Below, one piece after another: positions 1 through 6,662 of a stretch of DNA of 9,453 nucleotides. The first letter of the stretch is position 1. The number at the start of each line of letters is the position of its first letter. The DNA comes from Nitrosotalea sp. (lineage in GTDB: Archaea; Thermoproteota; Nitrososphaeria; Nitrososphaerales; Nitrosopumilaceae). The position numbers and the translations under genes were made by a program. The stretch covers positions 1 through 9,453 of the forward strand of contig JARLFW010000100.1 of NCBI GenBank assembly GCA_031296345.1, read 5' to 3'. The notes beneath the pieces are model-generated. The model searched no databases, was not told where the DNA came from, and worked only from the letters and a program-made list of their open reading frames with translations.

Positions 1-1164
1 GAAGTTCTACTTAAAATTGCCAAAACCAGCATGCAGTCAAAGCTCATCTCAGAAGATAGTGATATGCTATCCAAACTCGTGGTAGATTCAATTCTACAGG
101 TTGTAGAAAAAGAAGCAGATGGACATAGAGTGGATCTGGATAACATTAAAGTAGAAAAGAAAGCAGGTGGCTCTATTAGAAATACTCAGTTTATCAAAGG
201 CATAGTACTTGACAAAGAAGTTGTTCATAGTGGTATGCCAACTAAAATAGAAAAAGCAAAAATTGCATTACTAAATTCAGCTCTAGAAATAGAAAAAACT
301 GAGATGAGTGCAGAAATTAGAATTAGTGATCCTACTCAGATGCAGATGTTCCTCGAAGAGGAAAATAGAATGCTAAAATCCATGGTAGACAAGATTCATC
401 AAATTGGTGCAAATGTACTGATTTGTCAAAAGGGAATAGATGACATAGCACAACATTATCTAGCTAAACAAGGCATACTTTCAGTCAGAAGAGTAAAAGA
501 AAGTGATATGACAAAACTTGCCAAGGCAACTGGAGGTAGAATTAGTAGTAATATCGATGATATGATTCCAAAGGACTTGGGTGCAGCAGAACTTGTTGAA
601 CAGAGAAAAGTAGAGACAGACAAATGGGTCTTCATCGAAGGTTGCAAGAATCCAAAAGCCATTACATTGTTGCTTAGAGGAGGTTCTCAAAGAGTAGTGG
701 ATGAAGTTGATAGATCAATGCATGATTCACTCATGGTTGTAAAAGACGTAATAGAAAAGCCAGCAGTTGTAGCTGGAGGTGGAGCCCCAGAAGAATACTT
801 GGCTTCTCATCTAAAGGAATGGGCTGATAGATTCGAAGGAAGAGAACAACTTGCAATCAAAAAATATGCTGAAGCTCTTGAAATAATTCCACTTACAATT
901 GCTGAAAATGCAGGAATGGATCCAATCAATACCATGGTTACACTTCGTGCAAAACACAGTCAAGGAAAGAAATGGACTGGTATTGATGCAAGAAATACCA
1001 GAGTTGCAGATATGTTTTCTATTGATATCATCGAACCTGTTGCAGTAAAAGAGCAGATAATAAAATCTGCAACCGAAGCTGCATGTATGATACTTAGAAT
1101 AGATGATGTTATTGCCTCATCCGGCGGCCGAGGTGGCGGCGGAAGAGGTCCTCCAATGGGCTAA
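1..1164 (+). CDS. Thermosome (group II chaperonin) subunit, 5'-truncated by window edge
   Basis: ATP-driven cytosolic folding chaperonin of the CCT/thermosome family, which assembles as a double ring. The frame is open from base 1, so the ATG at 31 is internal; 387 residues are visible. The family is usually about 540-570 aa, so roughly 160-180 N-terminal residues, including the GDGTTT nucleotide-binding motif, lie outside the window. The visible part begins in the intermediate domain (LLKIAKTSMQSK). It continues through the apical domain with its helical protrusion (around SDPTQMQMFLEEENRM), returns through VAGGGAPEEYLASHL, and ends in the equatorial domain (GIDARNTRVADMF, ILRIDDVIAS). The C-terminal tail is Gly/Arg rich (GGRGGGGRGPPMG), whereas many thermosomes have Gly/Met-rich tails. 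The DNA encoding the tail is a GC-rich patch in an AT-rich region. The stop is 8 nt before the PfkB gene, suggesting co-transcription. Family assignment is firm; which paralogous subunit this is cannot be told. Confidence 0.96.
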   Translation, partial: EVLLKIAKTSMQSKLISEDSDMLSKLVVDSILQVVEKEADGHRVDLDNIKVEKKAGGSIRNTQFIKGIVLDKEVVHSGMPTKIEKAKIALLNSALEIEKTEMSAEIRISDPTQMQMFLEEENRMLKSMVDKIHQIGANVLICQKGIDDIAQHYLAKQGILSVRRVKESDMTKLAKATGGRISSNIDDMIPKDLGAAELVEQRKVETDKWVFIEGCKNPKAITLLLRGGSQRVVDEVDRSMHDSLMVVKDVIEKPAVVAGGGAPEEYLASHLKEWADRFEGREQLAIKKYAEALEIIPLTIAENAGMDPINTMVTLRAKHSQGKKWTGIDARNTRVADMFSIDIIEPVAVKEQIIKSATEAACMILRIDDVIASSGGRGGGGRGPPMG

Positions 1165-1172
1165 GCCTTTTC

Positions 1173-2183
1173 ATGTTAGAAAAGCTACGAAATCTAAAAC
1201 TAAATTCAGTTGTTGTTCTAAACGATTTTTTTCTTGACCGTATTATTAAGATCCCAAACTTGGATATTCTTTACACTCAAATTTTGGAAAAAAGTAAATT
1301 GGGTGGAAGTATTCGCGGAATTTCACAAACAGATCTAAAGGGTGGAAATGCAACAAATGTTGCTTATGCGCTTGCAAGGCTTGGTTGTCCTGTCTCATTA
1401 ATTACAATTGCAGATAAAACTTGTTCTCATATGATAAAAGAAATTTTTTCTGAATTTAGTAATGTCTCACTTTTTATAATTGACGGAAAACCTGGAAGAA
1501 CGACATCTCTTGAATTTAACAATGCTGGAAACATTGTAAACATAATGATCTCTGATTTAGGTGATAATGAGAATTTTGGGCCTGAAAAGCTTGGAATCAA
1601 AGAGCAAGATGCAATAAAAAATGCGGATGCTGTAATTGTAACAAATTGGGCAAGTAATAAAAAAGGAACCGAACTTTCGCAATTTGCCTTTTTAAAATCT
1701 ACGTCAGCACTTCATTTCTTAGACCCTGCTGACATACAGACAAGACCAAAAGAATTCAAAGACGCATTGGTCAAACTTTCAGTTCACTTGGATTCTTTAT
1801 GTATTAATGAAAATGAATGTAATATTCTTCTCAAACAGTTTGGATTAGACATAATTTCTGGAGAGAACGAAACTAGAAAATTGGTACTTGAGTTAGCCAA
1901 TAGATCATCCATATCTATAGATCTTCATACTTCCACAGGATCCTATTGGTCAAACGGAAAAGAGGTTGAATTTGTCAAATCTTTCCAAGTACAGCCAAAG
2001 TTTGTAACTGGAGCTGGAGATGTCTGGGATGCTGCAAATTTACTTGGATATCTTGCTAATCTGAATCCTGTAGAAAGACTGGGATTTGCAAATGCCACCG
2101 CCTCATTATATGTCAGTAATTCTCTTGGAATTCCACCAACAATGGATGAAGTTTTATCATTTGTTGAGGATAATATCCAATGA
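1173..2183 (+). CDS. PfkB/ribokinase-family carbohydrate or nucleoside kinase
   Basis: Predicted cytosolic ATP-dependent kinase that phosphorylates a hydroxymethyl group on a sugar or nucleoside; the substrate cannot be read from sequence. It has 336 aa, a normal family length. The PfkB substrate-side glycine signature is GGNATNVAYALARLG (residues 57-71). An NxxE metal-associated motif lies at N212-E215 (INENE). The C-terminal signature VTGAGDVWDAAN (278-289) carries the anion-hole glycines and the catalytic base D283. The ATG at 1173 is 8 nt after the thermosome stop. No Shine-Dalgarno or TATA element is visible in that gap, so translation probably depends on the upstream transcript. Pairing with a chaperonin gene has no obvious biochemical reason. 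It could be a ribokinase, a nucleoside kinase or another sugar kinase; the family call is strong, the substrate unknown. Confidence 0.9.
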   Translation: MLEKLRNLKLNSVVVLNDFFLDRIIKIPNLDILYTQILEKSKLGGSIRGISQTDLKGGNATNVAYALARLGCPVSLITIADKTCSHMIKEIFSEFSNVSLFIIDGKPGRTTSLEFNNAGNIVNIMISDLGDNENFGPEKLGIKEQDAIKNADAVIVTNWASNKKGTELSQFAFLKSTSALHFLDPADIQTRPKEFKDALVKLSVHLDSLCINENECNILLKQFGLDIISGENETRKLVLELANRSSISIDLHTSTGSYWSNGKEVEFVKSFQVQPKFVTGAGDVWDAANLLGYLANLNPVERLGFANATASLYVSNSLGIPPTMDEVLSFVEDNIQ

Positions 2184-2206
2184 GTCTGCAATTATTTGAA
2201 TAAAAT

Positions 2207-2238
2207 CGATGAAATTGACATCGCTCAACAGTGTTTTT
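2207..2238 (+). terminator. Possible hairpin plus T-run terminator after the kinase gene
   Basis: The arms CGATG (2207-2211) and CATCG (2219-2223) can pair around a 7-nt loop. They are followed by a five-T run at 2234-2238. The site starts 23 nt after the kinase stop codon and precedes a new promoter, where the thermosome-kinase transcript should end. The stem is short and the T-run is 10 nt away. Archaea often terminate on T-rich tracts without a hairpin, so this is tentative. Confidence 0.35.
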
Positions 2239-2239
2239 A

Positions 2240-2255
2240 GATCAAAAAATTGATC
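2240..2255. repeat. Inverted repeat GATCAA-N4-TTGATC
   Basis: Perfect 6-bp arms at 2240-2245 and 2250-2255 flank AAAA. The site lies about 30 bp upstream of the predicted TATA box of the secreted-protein gene and directly abuts the next inverted repeat. It could be an upstream regulator-binding half of a larger operator. Short AT-rich palindromes do occur by chance in such DNA. Confidence 0.4.
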
Positions 2256-2278
2256 CTCTCAATATTCTAAATTGAGAG
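2256..2278. repeat. Inverted repeat CTCTCAAT-N7-ATTGAGAG upstream of BRE/TATA
   Basis: Perfect 8-bp arms at 2256-2263 and 2271-2278 are separated by 7 nt (centre-to-centre 15 bp). The repeat ends just before the purine-rich BRE position (2279-2283). That spacing is plausible for a dimeric winged-helix or Lrp-type regulator acting as an activator. The arms contain CTCTC/GAGAG and are less AT-only than background, which makes chance less likely than for the neighbouring repeat. The function is inferred. Confidence 0.5.
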
Positions 2279-2291
2279 AAAGGTTTTTAAT
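2279..2291 (+). promoter_or_regulatory. BRE/TATA promoter of the secreted repeat protein
   Basis: The purine-rich stretch AAAGG (2279-2283) is followed by TTTTTAAT (2284-2291), resembling an archaeal BRE plus TATA box. The TATA centre is about 28 nt before the TTG start at 2316. Transcription would therefore begin at or within a few nt of the start codon, giving a leaderless mRNA. The absence of any Shine-Dalgarno sequence before 2316 agrees. Confidence 0.65.
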
Positions 2292-2308
2292 AATCTAAAA
2301 TTTAGATT
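2292..2308. promoter_or_regulatory. 17-bp palindrome between TATA box and start codon, candidate operator
   Basis: The palindrome AATCTAAA-A-TTTAGATT has perfect 8-bp arms (2292-2299 and 2301-2308) around one central base. It occupies the space between the TATA box and the predicted transcription start. A bound dimer there would block RNA polymerase recruitment or escape, the usual position for an archaeal repressor site. The cognate regulator is not in the window. It is AT-rich, so single-genome evidence is limited, but 16 paired bases at this position are notable. Confidence 0.5.
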
Positions 2309-2315
2309 CTACAAG

Positions 2316-3716
2316 TTGAATTACAAATTTTTTGCGCCTTTACTAGCTGTTATGATTTTCTCCTCCGTATTACCCATGTCTGTATATGCTCAAACTAGCA
2401 CTGGAAACAGTGATGCTGCAGGACAAGCCCTTCAACAATGTATTCAACAATTCCAAGGTTCAGATCATGGTTACTGTACTAATTTCTATACCGCAAATGT
2501 TGCTAAATCAGGTACTCTAAACCAGTATTTCTTACAAGGTGCATTGGCAAGTAGCATCGTAGTTTATGAGAATACAAAAGTAACACTTTCCGGTCTAAAA
2601 TCAACAACTCCTGATGTTGGCAAGACATTGACATATCAATGGACTGAAGTCTCTGGTGATAAGATAACATTTTCTCCATCTTCTAGTGCTCCAATAATAT
2701 CTTTCATTAGTCCAGCAGTCCCTGCCAATCAAGTAAAAAGTTTGAAGTTATCACTAACTGTAAATGATGGTTATGGTGGAATGGATACTACAACCTTTAA
2801 TGTTGTAGTTTTACACGTTAATCATCCTCCAGTTGTTAAAGTAAATCCTGATCAAGTAGTTGATGAGGGTAGTACAGTCTCACTCACGGGCACTGCAACT
2901 GATCCAGACAATGATCCGCTAACATTAGCATGGGGTCAATATTCTGGTCCAAGTATACAATTATCATCTAATTCTGATACTACTACTTCATTTACAGCTC
3001 CTTCTGTACCAGCTGGTAGTACTGTAGTAATGTTATTCGTATTTACTGCAGATGATGGACACGGAGGCAAAGCAGCTGCCATGACCAAGGTTACTATCAA
3101 GAGTACTCATCAGGATCCAACTGTTACATGTCAAGATGCTGCAGTTAATTCAAACTCACTAGTTAGATTGCCAGTATCAGTTGCAAACCCAAGTGGTGAC
3201 ACAATATCATATTACTGGAGACAAGTTTCTGGAACACCAGTACAATTATCATCAAGTACTGATATGAGTCCATCCTTTGTAGCACCAACACCAAATGGTC
3301 CAAGTGGAACACTTCAGTTTACCTTAGATGTTACCGATAATCAAGTTGATATTCCATCTTGTTCTGTCACTATAAAAATAAACAATCAACCATTACCAGG
3401 ACAACCACCAGTAGCTAATGCAGGTTCTGACCAAACTGTAGATCCAAATAGCCGAGTTGCATTAGATGGAAGTGCAAGCACAGGTCAAGCTATCAAATAC
3501 AAATGGGTGCAAATGAGCGGTGATCCAGTTACTCTGATATTGAGTGGTTCTGCTAATCCGGCATTCTACTCACCAAGTGTAGATTATAATCAACAAAAGG
3601 TGTTAGAATTCAAACTCACTGTTAACAATCAATATGGTTCAGATTCCAGTACAGTAAAGATTACTGTAACTCTAACTGGTAACCCACCAACCGCTAGGAT
3701 AAACGTAGTACCCTAG
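2316..3716 (+). CDS. Secreted PKD/Ig-like repeat protein (four tandem modules)
   Basis: Predicted exported extracellular protein, probably adhesive or structural at the cell surface. The TTG start at 2316 is chosen because it opens directly into a signal peptide: K4, a hydrophobic core FFAPLLAVMIFSSVLP and a likely cleavage after VYA (A25). It also sits at leaderless distance from a TATA box. After an N-terminal segment with C42 and C54 come four beta-sandwich modules at about 76-166, 170-262, 267-356 and 364-454. Each has the core tryptophan motif WxxxSG (W109, W206, W301, W397). Module 2 has ATDPDNDPLTLAW, a typical calcium-binding PKD/cadherin-like loop; modules 2 and 4 open with PPV. Module 3 has its own cysteine pair (C272, C349), perhaps a disulfide. 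No C-terminal membrane helix or anchor is visible. The protein stops at NPPTARINVVP, which looks like the opening of a fifth module. The architecture is clear; the ligand is unknown. Confidence 0.9.
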   Translation: MNYKFFAPLLAVMIFSSVLPMSVYAQTSTGNSDAAGQALQQCIQQFQGSDHGYCTNFYTANVAKSGTLNQYFLQGALASSIVVYENTKVTLSGLKSTTPDVGKTLTYQWTEVSGDKITFSPSSSAPIISFISPAVPANQVKSLKLSLTVNDGYGGMDTTTFNVVVLHVNHPPVVKVNPDQVVDEGSTVSLTGTATDPDNDPLTLAWGQYSGPSIQLSSNSDTTTSFTAPSVPAGSTVVMLFVFTADDGHGGKAAAMTKVTIKSTHQDPTVTCQDAAVNSNSLVRLPVSVANPSGDTISYYWRQVSGTPVQLSSSTDMSPSFVAPTPNGPSGTLQFTLDVTDNQVDIPSCSVTIKINNQPLPGQPPVANAGSDQTVDPNSRVALDGSASTGQAIKYKWVQMSGDPVTLILSGSANPAFYSPSVDYNQQKVLEFKLTVNNQYGSDSSTVKITVTLTGNPPTARINVVP

Positions 3717-3786
3717 TTCTCTTTTGTCTTAAAAATTTTCTTTTAAAATTAATTCTCTAAAATTTTCATAAAGAAATTATCTATTT
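3717..3786. terminator. Convergent T-rich terminator region
   Basis: These 70 bp separate two converging genes, the secreted repeat protein (+) and guaA (-). The plus strand has pyrimidine-rich TTCTCTTTTGTCTT directly after the stop and a second TTTTCTTTT tract. Read on the minus strand, the region also gives several runs of four to five Ts after the guaA stop. Archaeal RNA polymerase terminates at such tracts, so the region can serve both directions. No strong GC hairpin is visible. Confidence 0.55.
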
Positions 3787-5310
3787 TTATTGAGGTTCTA
3801 TAGTAGCAGGTGGTTTACTTGAAATTACATAGCTTACCCAAGCCACATCTTCGACCTCGTTTGTAATCCTATTGCTGATTCTTTCAAGTACATCAGAAGG
3901 TAATCTTGTCCAATCTGCAGTCATTGCATCAATAGAATCCACTACTCTGACAAGAACTACATGACCATACTTTCTCTCATCTCCAACTACTCCTACCGCC
4001 CTATCATCTCCTACTGCTGCATAGGCTTGCCAAACCTTATCATACCATCCTGAAGAGGCAAGTTCGTCTTCTACAATCTTACTTGCATGCTTGCAAATCT
4101 GCAATTTTTCTGGAGTCAATTCGCCCATTACTCTAACAGCAAGACCGGGGCCTGGGAATGGATGGCGATATAGAAGTTTGTCTGACACTCCTAAAATTTT
4201 ACCAACTTTTCTTACCTCATCCTTGTAAAGGAATCTGAGAGGCTCTAATACTTGCAAGTGTAACCATGGTGGTAATCCTCCTACATTGTGGTGAGTTTTA
4301 ATTACTGCTGCTGGACCCTTAGAAATTCCGCTTTCTATTACATCTGGATATAGCGTACCTTGAGCCAACCATTTGAAGGGACCATTCTTTTCAGCAAACT
4401 CTGTAAATACCTTAACAAACTCTTCCCCTACAATCATTCGTTTTTGTTCAGGATCAGTTACTCCTTTGAATCTAGTAAGAAATCGTTCTTTGGCGTTTAT
4501 TACTGTAAAATTCATACCAAAATTATTTTCAAACATGTTTTCAACTTCCACTTCTTCATCTAGTCGTAAAAGACCGTTATCTACAAAAACACACTTGAGT
4601 CTATTTCCTATAGCTTTTTGAATTAATAATGCTGCTACTGTAGAATCAATACCTCCACTTATCCCACATAATACATTACCATCAATTTTTGAAATTTCTG
4701 CAACTGTTGTTTCTATGAAATTCTCCAAAGTCCAATCTTGTTTTGCTTTGCATATGTTTAAAACAAAATTCTTTAGAACTTGCACTCCTTTTTCAGTATG
4801 TACTACCTCTGGATGAAATTGAATGCCGTATACCATCTTTTGTTTATTTGCAATTGCAGCTGCAAAAGAATTTTCAGTATGTCCTATTACTTCAAATCCT
4901 TCAGGTAAACTTTCGGCAGCATCTCCATGACTCATCCAGGCTCTTGTTGATTGACCCAACCCCGAAAGTAGATCTGAATCATTATCTATGCTAAGTAATG
5001 ATGAACCATATTCTTTACGAGAACTCTTGACCTTACCACCGAATTTGTTGACAATTAATTGATGACCATAACATATTCCAAGTACTGGAAGTCCTATCTC
5101 AAATATTCCATTTGATGGTTGAGGAGAGTCTTTGTTGTATACACTTGCAGGTCCTCCACTAAATACAATTCCTTTTGGATTCATCTTCCTTAGTTCTTCA
5201 GGTGATATGTTATATGGAACAAGTTCTGAATAAACTGAAAATTCTCTAATTCTTCTACAAATAAGATGACTATACTGCGAACCAAAATCTAATACTATTA
5301 TTTTATCCAT
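3787..5310 (-). CDS. guaA: GMP synthase (glutamine-hydrolysing), fused amidotransferase/ATP-pyrophosphatase
   Basis: Converts XMP, glutamine and ATP to GMP, the last step of guanine nucleotide synthesis in the cytosol. It has 507 aa, usual for the one-chain enzyme. The class I glutamine amidotransferase domain is at about 1-190, with nucleophile C80 in GICYGHQL and the H166/E168 dyad in GIQFHPEVV. The ATP-pyrophosphatase domain follows, with P-loop SGGIDS (218-223). The C-terminal XMP-binding/dimerisation domain has HPFPGPGLAVRVMGE, GDDRAVGVVGDERKYGHVV and DAMTADWTRLP. Many euryarchaea split this enzyme into two subunits; here it is fused. The protein ends KPPATIEPQ, whereas most family members end in a form like PPATIEWE, so the last two residues differ. 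It is the third gene of a minus-strand operon, 4 nt after the 126-aa gene; GTGAT just before the ATG may be a weak Shine-Dalgarno. Its pathway partner guaB lies at 7595-9034. Confidence 0.98.
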   Translation of the reverse strand: MDKIIVLDFGSQYSHLICRRIREFSVYSELVPYNISPEELRKMNPKGIVFSGGPASVYNKDSPQPSNGIFEIGLPVLGICYGHQLIVNKFGGKVKSSRKEYGSSLLSIDNDSDLLSGLGQSTRAWMSHGDAAESLPEGFEVIGHTENSFAAAIANKQKMVYGIQFHPEVVHTEKGVQVLKNFVLNICKAKQDWTLENFIETTVAEISKIDGNVLCGISGGIDSTVAALLIQKAIGNRLKCVFVDNGLLRLDEEVEVENMFENNFGMNFTVINAKERFLTRFKGVTDPEQKRMIVGEEFVKVFTEFAEKNGPFKWLAQGTLYPDVIESGISKGPAAVIKTHHNVGGLPPWLHLQVLEPLRFLYKDEVRKVGKILGVSDKLLYRHPFPGPGLAVRVMGELTPEKLQICKHASKIVEDELASSGWYDKVWQAYAAVGDDRAVGVVGDERKYGHVVLVRVVDSIDAMTADWTRLPSDVLERISNRITNEVEDVAWVSYVISSKPPATIEPQ

Positions 5311-5314
5311 GATA

Positions 5315-5695
5315 TCACTTTTGAGAATTTTCTATCATTCTGGAAAATGACCATGTTACTGTATTTATTATCTCGGTTACTCTTTCTTTTTGACGATAAT
5401 TCTTGATAAGAATTTCTCTAATTCTATTACCATCTTTATTTACTAAACATGATATTGCAGCATTTTGCGAAATCTTGCCATTTTGTACATCTAATCTATC
5501 TTGACTTTCCATTCCTCCTACTATTCTTCCAAGAAAAAATGACTTGAATGGATGTGTTTCTACATCTAACATGATGTCCTCTAATGGGATGATTACTAGT
5601 TCATCAGGAGTTACATGTGCATTTGCCAAAATTTTGTTGTCTGGTGTTTTAATTGGTATCACAGAAGATGATGATGTTTGTTGAATTGATTGCAT
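5315..5695 (-). CDS. Conserved-looking unknown protein, 126 aa, in guaA operon
   Basis: I do not recognise this family. The product is soluble: no signal peptide or membrane segment is visible. It has a Ser-rich, likely disordered N terminus (residues 1-12). A compact predominantly beta-looking core follows at about 13-85, with VTPDELVIIPLEDIMLDV and FFLGRIVGGMESQDRLDV. A basic helical C terminus lies at about 88-126 (RIREILIKNYRQKERV, then a single Trp at 115). There is one cysteine (C83). It is the middle gene of a tightly packed minus-strand operon: 3 nt after the 59-aa gene stop and 4 nt before guaA. This argues that it is a real gene and may need to be made together with its neighbours. 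The basic C-terminal helix could contact nucleic acid or the acidic coiled-coil partner encoded upstream, but that is inference only. Confidence 0.75.
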   Translation of the reverse strand: MQSIQQTSSSSVIPIKTPDNKILANAHVTPDELVIIPLEDIMLDVETHPFKSFFLGRIVGGMESQDRLDVQNGKISQNAAISCLVNKDGNRIREILIKNYRQKERVTEIINTVTWSFSRMIENSQK

Positions 5696-5698
5696 GTC

Positions 5699-5878
5699 TT
5701 ATTTATTGGATGTTACAAGAGAAGATGCTTTGCTAAAGCTTGATTGCTTTACAAGGGAATCAAGAATGCGAAGATTTTGTTGAAATTTCTCTATCTCTCT
5801 TTCTCTTTTTTCAATTTCTTCAGAGATCCACTCTCTTAATTCTAAAATATCACGTATATTTTCCTCTGAATAATCCAT
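5699..5878 (-). CDS. Small 59-aa coiled-coil protein, first gene of guaA operon
   Basis: This is a short ORF read directly from the sequence: ATG at 5878-5876, TAA at 5701-5699, product beginning MDYSEENIRDILELREW. Residues about 5-45 are strongly helical and charged. Hydrophobic positions are spaced in a heptad-like way (ILELREWISEEIEKREREIE, then KFQQNLRILDSLV), which predicts a coiled coil. The tail (46-59) is Ser-rich and probably disordered. No membrane segment or cysteine is present. Support for coding comes from three things: a TATA-like element about 30 nt upstream, a 3-nt gap to the next gene, and the lack of any other explanation for this 180-bp space in a compact genome. Function is unknown; it may be a dimerising partner of the 126-aa protein. 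Confidence 0.7.
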   Translation of the reverse strand: MDYSEENIRDILELREWISEEIEKREREIEKFQQNLRILDSLVKQSSFSKASSLVTSNK

Positions 5879-5906
5879 GTTTTTTCTATTGTTGAATGGA
5901 TAATAA

Positions 5907-5914
5907 ATATTAAA
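5907..5914 (-). promoter_or_regulatory. TATA box of the 59-aa/126-aa/guaA operon
   Basis: On the minus strand the sequence reads TTTAATAT, inside a longer AT-only stretch (5901-5914). It is centred about 30 nt before the ATG at 5878. This predicts a start site within a few nt of the start codon, a leaderless or very short-leader mRNA. It lies in the 46-nt gap after the mptE stop, so guaA and its companions can be transcribed independently of mptE. Confidence 0.6.
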
Positions 5915-5924
5915 ACAAGCTCTA

Positions 5925-6662
5925 TTATCTGACTAATCTTTGAAGATCTGCTAATCTCATATTTTTGAATCCTCTTATTGGCTTGGATGTTGTATAAAGC
6001 TCAGCATTACTCTTTATGGCTAGCCACTCTAAGAGAAGTTTTCCTCTCCTTAACTTTTTTAGTTTTAAAGATTTGTTATATATTCCCGTTTTAGAATATT
6101 TTCCTATATGCGTTCCAAAATCCATTCCAATTAGGATAATTTTGGATGCTCTAAAATGATTGGCAAGAAATACACATCTATCACCATCAGTGAATCCGCC
6201 AAAGTTTCTAATTTTTCCAAATGATTTATCCTCTGTTGTTCCTAGACAATATTTGAATAAAATTGCATGTGGAAGCCTGTTTATGTTATCCCCATGTGCA
6301 TGAACAATCATTATTGATTTTAGATCTGACGCTTTTTTGAGATATTCCATGTTTCCATCAAGATCAGTTACTACAATATCTGGCGTTATTTTGTTTTCAA
6401 GCAAGACCTGTGTAGCACCATCAGCTACGATCTTTGTAAAATTTTTGAATTTTTTTATATATTGTAAAGAAAGACCCAGTGATGGTCCTGCTCCAACAAC
6501 AAGAACAGTTTTGTTTCTAATTTTTCTTTCTAGATTATTTAACTCAAATCTTGTCTTTAAAAGTGAATTGAGGATATTGGCTGATTTTATCTCTTTTATT
6601 CTATCATAACCAAATTCATTTAGAATTTCCTGATATTTTTTCTGCCAACCATTCAAAGTCAT
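5925..6662 (-). CDS. mptE: 6-hydroxymethyl-7,8-dihydropterin pyrophosphokinase, archaeal MptE type (DUF115)
   Basis: Predicted to transfer pyrophosphate from ATP to 6-hydroxymethyl-7,8-dihydropterin. This is the activation step before condensation with an aryl amine in folate or methanopterin synthesis. It replaces bacterial FolK, to which it is unrelated. It has 245 aa, normal for the family. Motifs in order: VVGAGPSL (55-62), ADGA (80-83), PDIVVTDLDG (94-103), VHAHGDN (120-126), NFGGFTDGDR (153-162) and IGMDFG (178-183). These form the conserved Gly/Asp-rich core of COG1634/DUF115, whose archaeal members have been shown biochemically to be the missing pyrophosphokinase. The N-terminal 50 residues are helical, and the C terminus is Lys/Arg rich. 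It is divergently transcribed from a dihydropteroate synthase homologue 35 bp away, whose substrate it would supply; this strongly supports the call. No cofactor assay can be inferred from sequence. Confidence 0.9.
   Translation of the reverse strand: MTLNGWQKKYQEILNEFGYDRIKEIKSANILNSLLKTRFELNNLERKIRNKTVLVVGAGPSLGLSLQYIKKFKNFTKIVADGATQVLLENKITPDIVVTDLDGNMEYLKKASDLKSIMIVHAHGDNINRLPHAILFKYCLGTTEDKSFGKIRNFGGFTDGDRCVFLANHFRASKIILIGMDFGTHIGKYSKTGIYNKSLKLKKLRRGKLLLEWLAIKSNAELYTTSKPIRGFKNMRLADLQRLVR

Noticed and set aside
31..33. ATG at 31 as the true start of the thermosome gene
   Set aside because: The frame is open from base 1 and the preceding residues (EVLLKIAKTS) match the family, so the gene continues upstream of the window.
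456..690. Two overlapping minus-strand ORFs inside the thermosome gene
   Set aside because: They are shadows of a strongly conserved plus-strand gene, with no promoter and no recognisable protein features.
3714..3746. Readthrough of the TAG stop (for example a recoded TAG) of the secreted protein
   Set aside because: The frame after TAG codes only a short AT-rich stretch and meets TAA at 3744-3746, with no continuation of the PKD-like module.
4360..4994. Plus-strand ORFs antisense to guaA, some with hydrophobic runs
   Set aside because: The minus-strand reading contains the conserved ATP-pyrophosphatase and amidotransferase motifs of guaA; the antisense products look like translated noise.
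6337..6609. 90-aa plus-strand ORF antisense to mptE
   Set aside because: It overlies the conserved MptE motif region on the other strand and has no promoter or family features.
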